64,000 nucleotides of DNA, taken from assembly GCF_027923555.1 (NCBI RefSeq), contig NZ_AP025523.1:1488001-1552000 (forward strand). The letters are read 5' to 3'. Below the pieces are notes generated by a model. It worked only from the letters and a program-made list of their open reading frames with translations, did no database searches and was not told the origin of the DNA. The DNA is from Vulcanimicrobium alpinum (GTDB lineage: Bacteria; Vulcanimicrobiota; Vulcanimicrobiia; Vulcanimicrobiales; Vulcanimicrobiaceae). The translations under genes were made by a program, and so were the position numbers. Shown here piece after piece: positions 56,160 through 64,000 of the stretch (the stretch's first letter is position 1; every line of letters begins with the position of its first letter).

Positions 56160-56346
56160 GCGCCGTTACTCTTTGACGAAACAACTGATCACTTTCGGAG
56201 GCGGGACGGCAAGCAGAACCATTGGCCGGACCGCTTCGAGCGTAGGCCCTCGAGGCGTCCGCAGAAAGAACCCGCGGAACTCCGCTACGGGACGTTGGTC
56301 ACGGGACTACCGGCAACCCCTTGTCGGCGCTCCTTGGGACGCATTG

Positions 56347-56391
56347 ACGTCCAATACATACCTTGCGTAGATTCATAAGAACCGTCTTATG
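56347..56391. promoter_or_regulatory. CbbR-type box upstream of the LysR gene (copy B)
   Basis: The second copy of the 45-base element described at 38907-38951, in the same orientation. Its end is a perfect inverted repeat CATAAGA-ACCG-TCTTATG (56374-56391); the last ATG is the LysR start codon. TTGACG at 56344-56349, an 18-base spacer and TAGATT at 56368-56373 make a candidate promoter that lies within the element. Binding of the regulator here would block its own expression (inference). Confidence 0.7.
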
Positions 56392-57258
56392 TTCTCACTC
56401 CACCAGTTGCGGACGTTCCTGGAAGTGGCCCGGACCGGCTCGGTGCGGGAAGCCGCCGAGCACCTCGTCGTCTCGCAGCCGGCCGTCTCGGCGGCGCTAG
56501 CGTCGCTCCAGCGCGCCGTCGGCGCCCCGGTGGTCGAACGGGATGGGAGGGGTCTGCGCATCACGCCGGCGGGCGAGCGTCTCGCGAACTACGGCCGGCA
56601 GATCGTCGCGCTGCTCGATGAAGCCGTGGTGGAGGCGCGCGCGGCCGCGCGGGCCGGCTCGACGCGGGTGCGGCTGGCGGTCGTCACCACGGCGGCGGAG
56701 CAGCTCGTCCCGGCCCTGCTGACGGGGTTCGCCGCGGCGCCGGACGCGCCGGCCGTCGAACTGCGGGTCGCCAACCGCGAGGCCGTCTGGGATCTGCTCG
56801 CTCACGGCGAGGTCGATCTCGTCCTGGGCGGGCGGCCGCCCGACGACCGGTTCGTCAGCTGGGCGCGGCGACCCAACGCGCTGGTCGTTGTCCGAGCGCG
56901 GCAGGCGGCGGACGCGCCGCTCGGCGCGGCGACGTGGCTCGTGCGCGAGCCGGGCAGCGGAACTCGCGCGACGACCGATGCGCTCTTCGAGGCGCTGGCG
57001 ATCGCGCCGCCCAGCGTCACGATCGGCTCGAATGCGGCGATCCTGGGCTGCGTGCGCGCGGGGCTTGGCGTCTCGCTGCTCTCGCGCGGCGCGCTCGCGC
57101 GCGACCTGACCGCCGGCGACGTCGTCGAGATCTCCACCGCGCAGACGCCGCTGCAGCGCGACTGGCATCTCTCCGCGGCGCGCGATCGCGCGCCGACCGA
57201 CGGTGCACGGCGGTTCGTCGAGCACGTGCTGCGCGCGGGAGCGTTCGCCGCGTCGTGA
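56389..57258 (+). CDS. cbbR: LysR-family regulator, probable CbbR
   Basis: A 289-residue LysR-type activator. The winged helix-turn-helix is LHQLRTFLEVARTGSVREAA then EHLVVSQPAVSAALASLQRA. The co-inducer domain (about 90-289) has LAVVTTAAEQLVPALLTGFA and GSGTRATTDALFEA. The cbb assignment rests on the 45-base box it shares with cbbL and on the nearby phosphoribulokinase. The ATG is inside an operator-like palindrome, so the mRNA has almost no leader. It is followed after 16 bases by the sensor kinase. Confidence 0.82.
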   Translation: MFSLHQLRTFLEVARTGSVREAAEHLVVSQPAVSAALASLQRAVGAPVVERDGRGLRITPAGERLANYGRQIVALLDEAVVEARAAARAGSTRVRLAVVTTAAEQLVPALLTGFAAAPDAPAVELRVANREAVWDLLAHGEVDLVLGGRPPDDRFVSWARRPNALVVVRARQAADAPLGAATWLVREPGSGTRATTDALFEALAIAPPSVTIGSNAAILGCVRAGLGVSLLSRGALARDLTAGDVVEISTAQTPLQRDWHLSAARDRAPTDGARRFVEHVLRAGAFAAS

Positions 57259-57274
57259 GCGAAAGGAGCGCACG

Positions 57275-58342
57275 GTGAGCACCAACGTGCTCGATCTGCT
57301 GGTCGAGGCGCTCCCGCATCTGCGCGGCGGACTGGGGACCGAGTCGGCCCAGTTCACCGCGACGCTGCTCTACGAGAACCTGAACCTCGACGCGTGCGCG
57401 GTCGTCGACACCCGGCACGTGCTGGCATACGTCGGCCGCGGCGAAGACCATCACGTCGTGGGCGGCCCCGCGCTCACCGGCCTCACCCACCGCGCGATCG
57501 CGACCAGACAGTCGTGCACCGGCCGCAGCCGGGCCGAGATCGGCTGTCCGCATCCGGACTGTCCGCTGACCTCGGTCGCGATCGCGCCGTTCGTCGTGCG
57601 CGGTCAGGCGATCGGCGCGCTCAAGCTGTACCGCGCGGGCACGCCGATCGCCGAGGACGACGAGCGCGTCGCCGTCGGTCTGGCGCGCGTGTTCTCGACC
57701 TCGCTCGAGGTCGCCGAACTCGACGCGCGCGAAGCGCTGGTCACGCAGGCCGAGCTCGACGCGCTGCGCGCGCGCGTCGCACCGCACTTTCTCTTCAACA
57801 CGCTCACGACGATCGCGGCGCTGACCCGGACCGATCCGGAGCGCGCGCACGATCTGGTCGTCGATTTCGCCGAGTACTTCCGCGACTCGCTGGCCCAGCA
57901 CGCGGAGTTCGTCTCGCTCGACGAAGAGCTCGAGCACGTCGAGCAGTATCTGCGCTTCGAACTGGCGCGCTTCGGCGAACGCCTGCAAGTCGCGTTCGAC
58001 ATCGATCCGCGCGCGCGGCTCGCGATGGTGCCGGTCCTCTCCGTTCAGCCGCTGGTCGAGAACGCGATCGCGCACGGGATCGCGCCGAAGGGCGGGAGCG
58101 GGACGGTGCGCGTCATCGCGCGTCCCGACGGCGAGGGGACGGAGATCGCGGTGATCGACGACGGCGTCGGATTCGATGCGAAGGCCCCGCCGCGCGGCAA
58201 CGGGATCGGGATGAACAACGTGAACCAGCGGCTCACGAGACTCTTCGGCGCCGGCAGCGGCCTGCGAGTGCAGAGCGGCCGCGGCGCCGGAACGATGGTT
58301 TCTTTTACGGTCCCCGCGCGCCTCCCGGCGGCCGCGCGATGA
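57275..58342 (+). CDS. Soluble LytS-type sensor histidine kinase with cysteine-rich GAF domain
   Basis: A 355-residue kinase without membrane helices. Residues about 20-145 look like a GAF domain and carry C41, C81, C91 and C96; the last three lie in SCTGRSRAEIGCPHPDCPL. The His_kinase domain has the phospho-accepting H171 in APHFLFNTL. VLSVQPLVENAIAHGI (N box), VIDDGVGFD and GNGIGMNNVNQRL are the ATP site. AAAGGAG lies before the GTG at 57275. It pairs with the LytTR regulator after ten bases. The cysteines suggest redox, metal or Fe-S sensing (inference). Confidence 0.88.
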   Translation: MSTNVLDLLVEALPHLRGGLGTESAQFTATLLYENLNLDACAVVDTRHVLAYVGRGEDHHVVGGPALTGLTHRAIATRQSCTGRSRAEIGCPHPDCPLTSVAIAPFVVRGQAIGALKLYRAGTPIAEDDERVAVGLARVFSTSLEVAELDAREALVTQAELDALRARVAPHFLFNTLTTIAALTRTDPERAHDLVVDFAEYFRDSLAQHAEFVSLDEELEHVEQYLRFELARFGERLQVAFDIDPRARLAMVPVLSVQPLVENAIAHGIAPKGGSGTVRVIARPDGEGTEIAVIDDGVGFDAKAPPRGNGIGMNNVNQRLTRLFGAGSGLRVQSGRGAGTMVSFTVPARLPAAAR

Positions 58343-58352
58343 TGGTGACCGC

Positions 58353-59078
58353 GTGCGCGTGTTAGTGGTCGACGACGAACCGCTCGTTCGCGGCGAGCTC
58401 GTATACGCGCTCGGAAAGGTCGCGAGCGACGCCGTGATCGACGAAGCGAACGACGCGATCGAGGCGCTGCGCGCGCTCGCCGCGACGCCGTACGACGTCG
58501 CGTTTCTCGACATCAATCTGCCGGGGCTCAACGGTCTCGAGGCGACGCGCGTGATCGCCGCGCTGCCGTCACCGCCGCAGATCGTCTTCGTCACCGCCGA
58601 CGACTCGCGCGCCGTCGACGCATTCGAGCTCGCCGCGATCGATTACGTGGTCAAGCCGGTCTCGCAGGCGCGGCTCGCGCGGACCGTCGAGCGCCTGCGC
58701 GCGTCGCGCGCCCCCGGCGCCGCGCACGCCGCACCGGCCGAGATTCCGCGGCGCGTCGCGCTCGAAGACGGCGAGCGCACGCGGCTGGTGAAAGTCGCCG
58801 AGATTCGCTACTTGCAGGCCAACGGACACGTCGTCACCGCGCGGATCGGCGAGGGCGACCTGCGCTGGAAAGGATCGCTCGCGGACGCCGCGGCGCGCCT
58901 CGAACCGGCGGGCTTTCTACGCGTCCATCGCGCGTATCTGGTGAACCCCGAACGCGTCGTCGAGGTCGAACCCTACTTCGGCGGTTCGTATCTCCTGCGG
59001 GTCGACGACAAACTGCGCAGCGAGGTCCCGGTGTCACGGAATTTTCTGCCCGCCGTGCGCCGGGCACTGGGGCTCTAG
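58353..59078 (+). CDS. LytTR-family response regulator
   Basis: A 241-residue regulator. The receiver domain starts VRVLVVDDEPLVRGELVYAL, with phospho-acceptor Asp53 in FLDINLPG, Thr in FVTADD and Lys101 in DYVVKPVS. The C-terminal LytTR DNA-binding domain has IRYLQANGHVVTAR, FLRVHRAYLVNPERV and SEVPVSRNFLPAVRRAL. GTG start ten bases after the kinase stop, forming a two-component pair. Its DNA targets are unknown. Confidence 0.92.
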   Translation: MRVLVVDDEPLVRGELVYALGKVASDAVIDEANDAIEALRALAATPYDVAFLDINLPGLNGLEATRVIAALPSPPQIVFVTADDSRAVDAFELAAIDYVVKPVSQARLARTVERLRASRAPGAAHAAPAEIPRRVALEDGERTRLVKVAEIRYLQANGHVVTARIGEGDLRWKGSLADAAARLEPAGFLRVHRAYLVNPERVVEVEPYFGGSYLLRVDDKLRSEVPVSRNFLPAVRRALGL

Positions 59079-59082
59079 TCGC

Positions 59083-59757
59083 CTAGTCGAGCAGGTCGAC
59101 GGTGCCGCTCGAGAAGATGCGGACTCGCGTGTCGAAGTTCGTCATCTGCCGATCGACGTTCACGCGGCTGCGGATCGAGACGTCACGCGCGATGCGGCCG
59201 TCGCCGAGCTGACGGACGGGGCCGCACGAGACGCGGATCAGCGGGACCTGACCGGGTTTGGGCGGCGCGAGGCGGCGCGCGGCGACGAGCTTCGCGACGA
59301 TCGCGGTCTGCGTCGCGCTCGGAAGGGTGAGGAACGCGTCGTCGGCGTCGGCGACGACCTCGCCGCCCGTCGGCTCGGGGACGTTGTCGACATACCGTAT
59401 GACGGCGTCCCAGTCGTCGGCCGCGATCGCGGTGAACGTGCAGAAGTAGCGATGGACCGGCTTCGCCCGCGCCATCATCGACTCGCCGCGCTCGACGAGC
59501 ACCCGCGCTTCGATCGGGCGCGCGCGCAGCGTGAAGCTTACCTGCAGTTCGGACTCCGCGATGCGGCTCGGGGAGATGAACGCGAGCCCTTCGCGCGCGA
59601 CGACGGTGCCGAGCACGGGGATCTTACGGCCGCCGCCGAGCGCGGTGGCCTGAAAGGTTCCTTGGCGTGCTCCGATCCCGCCGTTCTCGAACCACGACTG
59701 GTCCTGGCGTCCGAAGAATTGCTCGAAGAGCTCCACGGTTTCCGATGATGCTACCAA
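59083..59757 (-). CDS. Protein of unknown function, possibly PilZ-like
   Basis: A 224-residue soluble protein. VELFEQFFGRQDQSWFENGG is the N-terminal segment. A middle beta-rich region (LAFISPSRIAESELQVSFTL then RARPIEARVLVERGES) and HRYFCTFTAIAADDWDAVIR have the strand order of a PilZ-type barrel, but the RxxxR and D/NxSxxG c-di-GMP motifs are not clear. It converges on the LytTR gene five bases away. I cannot name a function. Confidence 0.6.
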   Translation of the reverse strand: MVASSETVELFEQFFGRQDQSWFENGGIGARQGTFQATALGGGRKIPVLGTVVAREGLAFISPSRIAESELQVSFTLRARPIEARVLVERGESMMARAKPVHRYFCTFTAIAADDWDAVIRYVDNVPEPTGGEVVADADDAFLTLPSATQTAIVAKLVAARRLAPPKPGQVPLIRVSCGPVRQLGDGRIARDVSIRSRVNVDRQMTNFDTRVRIFSSGTVDLLD

Positions 59758-59805
59758 CCCTTAGGTAGAAAACGGAAGTGGCCCGACGCAATCGTGACGT
59801 TTCGT

Positions 59806-60759
59806 TCACGCTCCGGCGACGAGGTTGACGGCGTTCTCCAGCGGCGCGCCGGCGCGGTAGAGGGTCAAGTTGCGCTCGACGCGCTCGAGCAAGCGCCGGG
59901 GTGAGACGGCGCCGCCGTAACCCGCCACGTGCGGCGTCACGATGACGTCGGGCCGCCGCCACAGCGGGTGCTCGCCGGGAAGCGGCTCGGGGTCGGTGAC
60001 GTCGAGCCCCGCGCCGGCGATCGTGCCGTGGCGGAGCGCCGCGAGGAGCGCATCGTGGTCGACCAGCCCGCCGCGGGCGATGTTGACGACGACGGCGCGC
60101 GGCGGAAGCATCGCGAGCGTCGCGGCCCCGACGATCGCGCGCGTCCCTGCGGTCAGCGGCGCGGCGACGATCAGCGCGTCCGCGCCGGCGAGCGCGGCGG
60201 CCAGCTCCTCGACGGAATGCATCTCGTCGACGAGCGGATGCGGAACCCCGCGGCGCGTGATCGCGACGACGCGCGCGCCGCACGCGCGCAGACGCTGCGC
60301 GATCTCGCGCCCGATCGAGCCGAACCCCAGCACCGCGATGCGCGCGTCGACCAGCGTCCCAATGCCGGCAGCGATCGACGGATCCCAGCGCTGCGCGCGA
60401 GCGGCGCGGTGCACTTGACGCACGAGCGCGAGCAGCAGCGCGAGCGCGTGTTCCGCGACCGCGGGAGCGAAGGCGTCGCCTGCCGTCGTGACCGTCACCC
60501 CCGGCGGGATGCCGTGCGCTTCGACCGGGTCGTAGCCCATCGTCTGCAGCTGCACCCAGCGCAGACGGTGCGCGTGCGGTGCGATCGCGCCGACGAGCCC
60601 GGCGTCGTAGAAGTCCGGCCACATCCACAGCGCGTCGGCGTCGGCGAGCGCCTTGTGGAGCGCAGCCTCGTCCTCCGGTACGACGAACGCGACGCCGTGG
60701 CGGCCGGCGAGCTCTTCGAACTGCGGGCGGAGGATCGGACTGCGGAAGACGACGCGCAT
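59806..60759 (-). CDS. D-2-hydroxyacid dehydrogenase
   Basis: A 317-residue NAD(P)-dependent oxidoreductase of the D-isomer-specific family. IAVLGFGSIGREIAQRL is the dinucleotide motif. VVNIARGGLVDHDALLAAL carries the active-site Arg, GLDVTDPEPLPGEHPLWRRP the Glu, and VIVTPHVAGY the His. Substrates of relatives include glyoxylate and hydroxypyruvate. It is divergent from phosphoribulokinase with a 110-base gap, which makes a photorespiration-type role possible but unproven. Confidence 0.88.
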   Translation of the reverse strand: MRVVFRSPILRPQFEELAGRHGVAFVVPEDEAALHKALADADALWMWPDFYDAGLVGAIAPHAHRLRWVQLQTMGYDPVEAHGIPPGVTVTTAGDAFAPAVAEHALALLLALVRQVHRAARAQRWDPSIAAGIGTLVDARIAVLGFGSIGREIAQRLRACGARVVAITRRGVPHPLVDEMHSVEELAAALAGADALIVAAPLTAGTRAIVGAATLAMLPPRAVVVNIARGGLVDHDALLAALRHGTIAGAGLDVTDPEPLPGEHPLWRRPDVIVTPHVAGYGGAVSPRRLLERVERNLTLYRAGAPLENAVNLVAGA

Positions 60760-60869
60760 CGCCGACTCTTCGCTCCGCGACCGGGCTCGTGCATCCTGCG
60801 GGCGAAAATCGACACGTCACGCTGACGCGCGCGACCGCGGGCCGCGGCGTGCGGTAGGGTCAGGTCGTC

Positions 60870-61790
60870 ATGGCACGTCCGATCATGGTCGCCGTCGGCG
60901 GGGATTCCGGGACCGGGAAATCGACCTTGTGCAAAGGGCTCGACGCACTGTTCGGCGCCGAGCGCATCGTCGAAATCTGCTTGGACGACTATCACTCGCT
61001 CGACCGTGCCCAGCGCAAGGCCGTCGGGCTCACCGCGCTCAACCCGCGCGCGAACGACTTCGCGTCGATGGAAGAAGACTTGTGGCGGCTCGCGCACGGC
61101 GAGACGATCTCGAAACCCGTCTACGATCACAGCGACGGAACGTTCGGGCCGCGCGAGACGGTGACGTCGCACGAGATCGTCCTCGTGCACGGGCTCTTCC
61201 CGCTCTACACGCGTGCGCTGCGCGCGCTCTTCGACGTCTCGGTGTGGCTCGATCCGCAGCCCGACCTGAAGGTCGCGTGGAAGGTACAACGCGACATGTC
61301 GCAGCGCGGCTACACCGAGGAGCAGGTCCGCGCGGAGATCGAAGCGCGCCGGCCCGACATCGACGCGCACATCGCGCCGCAACGGGAGCACGCCGATCTG
61401 TGCGTAACGTTCTCGCGCGCGACTCCGCAGACCGACAACGCGAAGCTCGACGCGCGGATCGCGAAGGGCGGCCGCTTCGCCCCGCTCGACTACAGCCAGT
61501 TCGCGAGCCGTTCGACGCACCTGCGCCAGATCGAGGGCGGCGAGGGACCGTTTCCCCGCACGATCATCGAACTCGACGGCGACGTCGACGACGAGACGGC
61601 GCACGCGGTGCAGGCCGAGATCCGGCGCCACATGGGGACGCGCCACCTGGCCGGCGGCGTCGACACGCTGGGCGTCTTCAGCGACGCGAAGGGGCTGCGC
61701 ACCTCGCACACGCTCGCGATCGCGCAGCTGCTGATCGCGCGCCGCGTGTGCCTGGTTCTGGACGCGCGCGCCGGAGCGGTCGCCGCGTAG
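60870..61790 (+). CDS. prk: Phosphoribulokinase
   Basis: A 306-residue P-loop kinase that makes ribulose 1,5-bisphosphate, the RuBisCO substrate. The P-loop is GGDSGTGKST (10-19). LDDYHSLDRAQRKAVGLTAL, NPRANDFASMEEDL, KPVYDHSDGTFG and LVHGLFPLYT with the catalytic acidic residues are in family order. The fold matches the PRK/uridine-kinase family; the DDYHSLDR block and neighbouring LysR/RuBisCO context favour PRK. It sits 22 kb from cbbLS. No copy of the 45-base box is visible upstream. Confidence 0.88.
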   Translation: MARPIMVAVGGDSGTGKSTLCKGLDALFGAERIVEICLDDYHSLDRAQRKAVGLTALNPRANDFASMEEDLWRLAHGETISKPVYDHSDGTFGPRETVTSHEIVLVHGLFPLYTRALRALFDVSVWLDPQPDLKVAWKVQRDMSQRGYTEEQVRAEIEARRPDIDAHIAPQREHADLCVTFSRATPQTDNAKLDARIAKGGRFAPLDYSQFASRSTHLRQIEGGEGPFPRTIIELDGDVDDETAHAVQAEIRRHMGTRHLAGGVDTLGVFSDAKGLRTSHTLAIAQLLIARRVCLVLDARAGAVAA

Positions 61791-61831
61791 CGGAGGGACG
61801 GGCGCGGCCCGCCTGCGAAGCCGCGCCGGAT

Positions 61832-63346
61832 ATGTCCTTCGTCTCCGACCTGTTCGCCACGAGTTCGGTCGACAAGCTGCGCGAGCTGAGCAGGAGCAAA
61901 ACGCTCCGCCGCGCGCTCACTGCCAAGGATCTCGTCGCGATCGGCCTGGGCACGATGATCGGCGGCGGAATCTTCACCACGATCGGGACCGGCGTCAAAG
62001 GCGCCGGTCCCGCTGTCATCTTGTCGTACCTGCTCGCCGGCGTCACGTCGTTCTTCGCCGCTCTCTGCTACGCGGAGCTCGGCGCGATGGTTCCGGTTGC
62101 GGGGAGCGCGTACACCTACGCATACGCGACGCTGGGGAAGCTCTTCGCGTGGATCATCGGCTTCGCGCTGATCTTCGAATACGGGATCAGCGCGGCGCCG
62201 GTCGCGCAGCAGTTCTCGGCCGCGCTCCAGGACGCGCTCAAGCCGGTGATCGTGCTGCCGTTTTGGGCGCAGCAGTCGAATCTGGTGACGCACGGCGCGT
62301 TCTGGCAAGTGTGGACGTGGGATCTTCCGCACTCGCAAGTCGACGCACTCGGCGCCGCATTCGTGCTCGGCCTTTCGCTGCTGCTCTCGGTCGGGATCCG
62401 TGAATCGGCGACGACGAACAACATCTTCGTGGTGCTGAAGATCTCGGCGCTGATGGTCTTCATCGTCGCCGGGCTGGCGCTGTTCCATCCCGGCAACCTC
62501 GCGGATTTCGTCCCGCACGGTCTCGGCGCGATCCAGCCGTTCGGCGGCGCCGCCGAAGCGTCGCAGCCGATCGGGATCATCCCCGTCGCCGCCTACGTGT
62601 TCTTCAGCTACATCGGCTTCGACACGGCGACGACGACGGCGGAAGAGTGCAAGAATCCGCAGCGCGACGTGCCGCTCGGGGTGATCGGGGCGCTGGCGAT
62701 CGGGACGGTGATCTACTGCGCGACGGCGATCGTGCTGGTCGGGGCGATGCCGTGGGCGCAGATTCCTGACAAGAACCCGCTGATCGCGGCGCTCGCGCCG
62801 CTGCACCTGCCGTTTCTCAACTGGGTGATCACGATCGGGATCCTCGCCGGGACGACCAGCGTCGCGCTCTCATCGCTGCTCGGACAGACGCGGATCTTCT
62901 TCGTGATGGCGCGCGACAAGATGCTCCCGCCGCAGGTGGCGGCGATCCACCCGCGCTTCAAGACGCCGGTCGTCACCACGATGATCACCGGCGTCGCCGT
63001 CGCGATCCTCACGTTGATCTTTCCGCTCACGCAATTGCTGCTGCTGGTGAACATCGGCACGCTGGTTGCATTCACCGTCGTGTGCGCGGGCGTGCTCTAC
63101 CTGCGCCGGCGGCGGCCGGATCTGCCGCGCGCTTTCCGCGTCCCGTTCGTCCCGCTCTTCCCGATCCTCGGGATCGTGTTCTCCGCGTTTCTCGCGATCT
63201 TCGGACTCTCGCGCGACACCTGGATCTTCTTTTCGATCGCGCTCGTGATCGGGCTGGTGTTTTTCTTCTCGTACGGGTTTTGGCGATCGAATCCGCAGGA
63301 GATCGAGCCCGTCGTGGAACCCGACGGTCTGATCGAGCTGGCATGA
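61832..63346 (+). CDS. APC-family amino acid permease
   Basis: A 504-residue transporter with twelve membrane helices. LVAIGLGTMIGGGIFTTIGT is the unwound first helix with the GxG substrate-backbone motif. LCYAELGAMVPVAGSAYTYA, FSYIGFDTATTTAEECKNPQ and the consensus R/KDIP-like QRDVPLGVIGAL are typical of the cationic amino-acid transporter subgroup. It probably imports amino acids by proton coupling. ATG at 61832, 41 bases after prk. Confidence 0.9.
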   Translation: MSFVSDLFATSSVDKLRELSRSKTLRRALTAKDLVAIGLGTMIGGGIFTTIGTGVKGAGPAVILSYLLAGVTSFFAALCYAELGAMVPVAGSAYTYAYATLGKLFAWIIGFALIFEYGISAAPVAQQFSAALQDALKPVIVLPFWAQQSNLVTHGAFWQVWTWDLPHSQVDALGAAFVLGLSLLLSVGIRESATTNNIFVVLKISALMVFIVAGLALFHPGNLADFVPHGLGAIQPFGGAAEASQPIGIIPVAAYVFFSYIGFDTATTTAEECKNPQRDVPLGVIGALAIGTVIYCATAIVLVGAMPWAQIPDKNPLIAALAPLHLPFLNWVITIGILAGTTSVALSSLLGQTRIFFVMARDKMLPPQVAAIHPRFKTPVVTTMITGVAVAILTLIFPLTQLLLLVNIGTLVAFTVVCAGVLYLRRRRPDLPRAFRVPFVPLFPILGIVFSAFLAIFGLSRDTWIFFSIALVIGLVFFFSYGFWRSNPQEIEPVVEPDGLIELA

Positions 63347-63975
63347 AACGGCTGGTCGGCCGGGATGCGATGCACAAGGGGCGGTTCGACGCCTTCACCG
63401 ACGGCGTCTTCGCCGTCGCGATCACGCTGATGGTCCTCGAGATCCACGTCCCCGAACTTCACGAGCCCGACGACGCGCACGTCCGCGCGTTCCTGCTCAC
63501 GCTGGGCGGGCCGCTGGTGACCTATGCGCTGAGCTTCGCGACCGTCGGGTTGATCTGGCTTAACCATCACGCCACGTTCGCGCCGGTGCGGCGGGTGAAC
63601 CGGAGCGTGAACGCGCTCAACCTCGTCCTGCTCGCGATCGTCTGCTTCGTGCCGTTCCCGACGGCCCTGATCTCGCGCTATGGTCCGTTGCCGTCGTCGA
63701 CGCTCCTGTACGGACTGACGCTCACCCTGATGTCGATCGCGTACTTCGCCGTGTGGCAGACCGCAGTGCGGAGCGATCCGGAAGCCCCGCCGGTGACCCG
63801 TGCGGTGATGATCCGCGGCGGGATCGGGACATTCTTCTACGTGCTGGGTACCGTGCTCGCGTTCTGGGCGCCGCGCGCGGCGATCGGCGTCTTCATCGCC
63901 GTGACGGTGTACTACTCGTTGCCTGGACTCTTCAACTTGCGCGACATCGACGCCGATGAACGGACCGCTGCGTGA
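63343..63975 (+). CDS. TMEM175/DUF1211 family membrane protein
   Basis: A 210-residue protein with six membrane helices. RFDAFTDGVFAVAITLMVLE is the first-helix signature (RxxxF[S/T]D) of the TMEM175 potassium-channel family. TVGLIWLNHHATFAPVRRVN is the second family block. Bacterial members form tetrameric K+ channels. The ATG at 63343 overlaps the permease stop (ATGA), so both are co-translated. Confidence 0.85.
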   Translation: MKRLVGRDAMHKGRFDAFTDGVFAVAITLMVLEIHVPELHEPDDAHVRAFLLTLGGPLVTYALSFATVGLIWLNHHATFAPVRRVNRSVNALNLVLLAIVCFVPFPTALISRYGPLPSSTLLYGLTLTLMSIAYFAVWQTAVRSDPEAPPVTRAVMIRGGIGTFFYVLGTVLAFWAPRAAIGVFIAVTVYYSLPGLFNLRDIDADERTAA

Positions 63976-64000
63976 ACGCGTCGCCGTTCGTGCGCCGCGG
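63972..64000 (+). CDS. Possible start of the next gene (truncated)
   Basis: A GTG at 63972 overlaps the preceding stop (GTGA), the coupling style used throughout this window, and the frame stays open to the end (VNASPFVRR). Too short to identify. Confidence 0.3.

Noticed and set aside
60760-60869. A third copy of the CbbR-type box in front of phosphoribulokinase
   Set aside because: Only a short ACGTCA is present; the ACGTCCAATACAT and CATAA...TTATG parts are missing.

Overview
The window is a high-GC bacterial chromosome segment. It shows no rRNA, tRNA, CRISPR array, phage module or replication origin. GTG starts and 1-4 bp stop/start overlaps (ATGA, GTGA) are frequent. The combination of a rpsB-tsf-pyrH-frr-uppS-cdsA-dxr-rseP-ispG run, red-type Form I RuBisCO with CbbX, a FlgM/FliW/CsrA module, LolA-like and O-antigen ligase proteins suggests a diderm, autotrophy-capable and probably flagellated bacterium. 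Candidatus Eremiobacterota (WPS-2) is my best guess; this is inference from gene content, not a phylogenetic result.

Bases 1-18,921 are metabolic genes in short operons: a class V aminotransferase, a DUF1345 membrane protein with an ATP-grasp-like enzyme, molybdopterin genes (moaD, moaE, moeB, moaA), dTDP-sugar epimerase, aldo/keto reductase, queG, photolyase, a cytochrome c lipoprotein, aminopeptidase P and an MsbA-type ABC exporter. Bases 18,918-21,967 hold one small secreted-protein gene broken by two insertion sequences (an IS3-family and an ISL3-family element). Both elements have clean target duplications, so the ancestral 180-residue reading frame can be rebuilt exactly.

Bases 22,119-26,405 carry a Ser/Thr kinase, a FlgM-like/FliW/CsrA flagellar control module with a sigma-28-like promoter, a glycosyltransferase and CDP-glucose 4,6-dehydratase. 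Bases 26,650-35,368 are the translation/phospholipid/isoprenoid superoperon, preceded by a structured leader. Bases 35,372-38,877 (minus strand) are cbbL-cbbS-cbbX followed by a translationally coupled comB-family phosphatase.

Bases 39,067-56,159 are a surface-polysaccharide cluster: five glycosyltransferases (GT2/GT4), a GT-C enzyme, two acyltransferases, a beta-propeller transferase, two tandem paralogous secreted proteins, O-antigen ligase and flippase. After it come a LysR regulator, a LytS/LytTR two-component pair, a 2-hydroxyacid dehydrogenase, phosphoribulokinase, a permease and a TMEM175-like channel.

The Calvin-cycle genes therefore sit on both sides of the polysaccharide cluster. 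The two borders carry the same 45-bp regulatory element: one copy upstream of cbbL, the other upstream of the LysR gene with the LysR start codon inside it. This ties the LysR protein to RuBisCO control (CbbR) and suggests that the glycan cluster lies between two formerly adjacent divergent genes.
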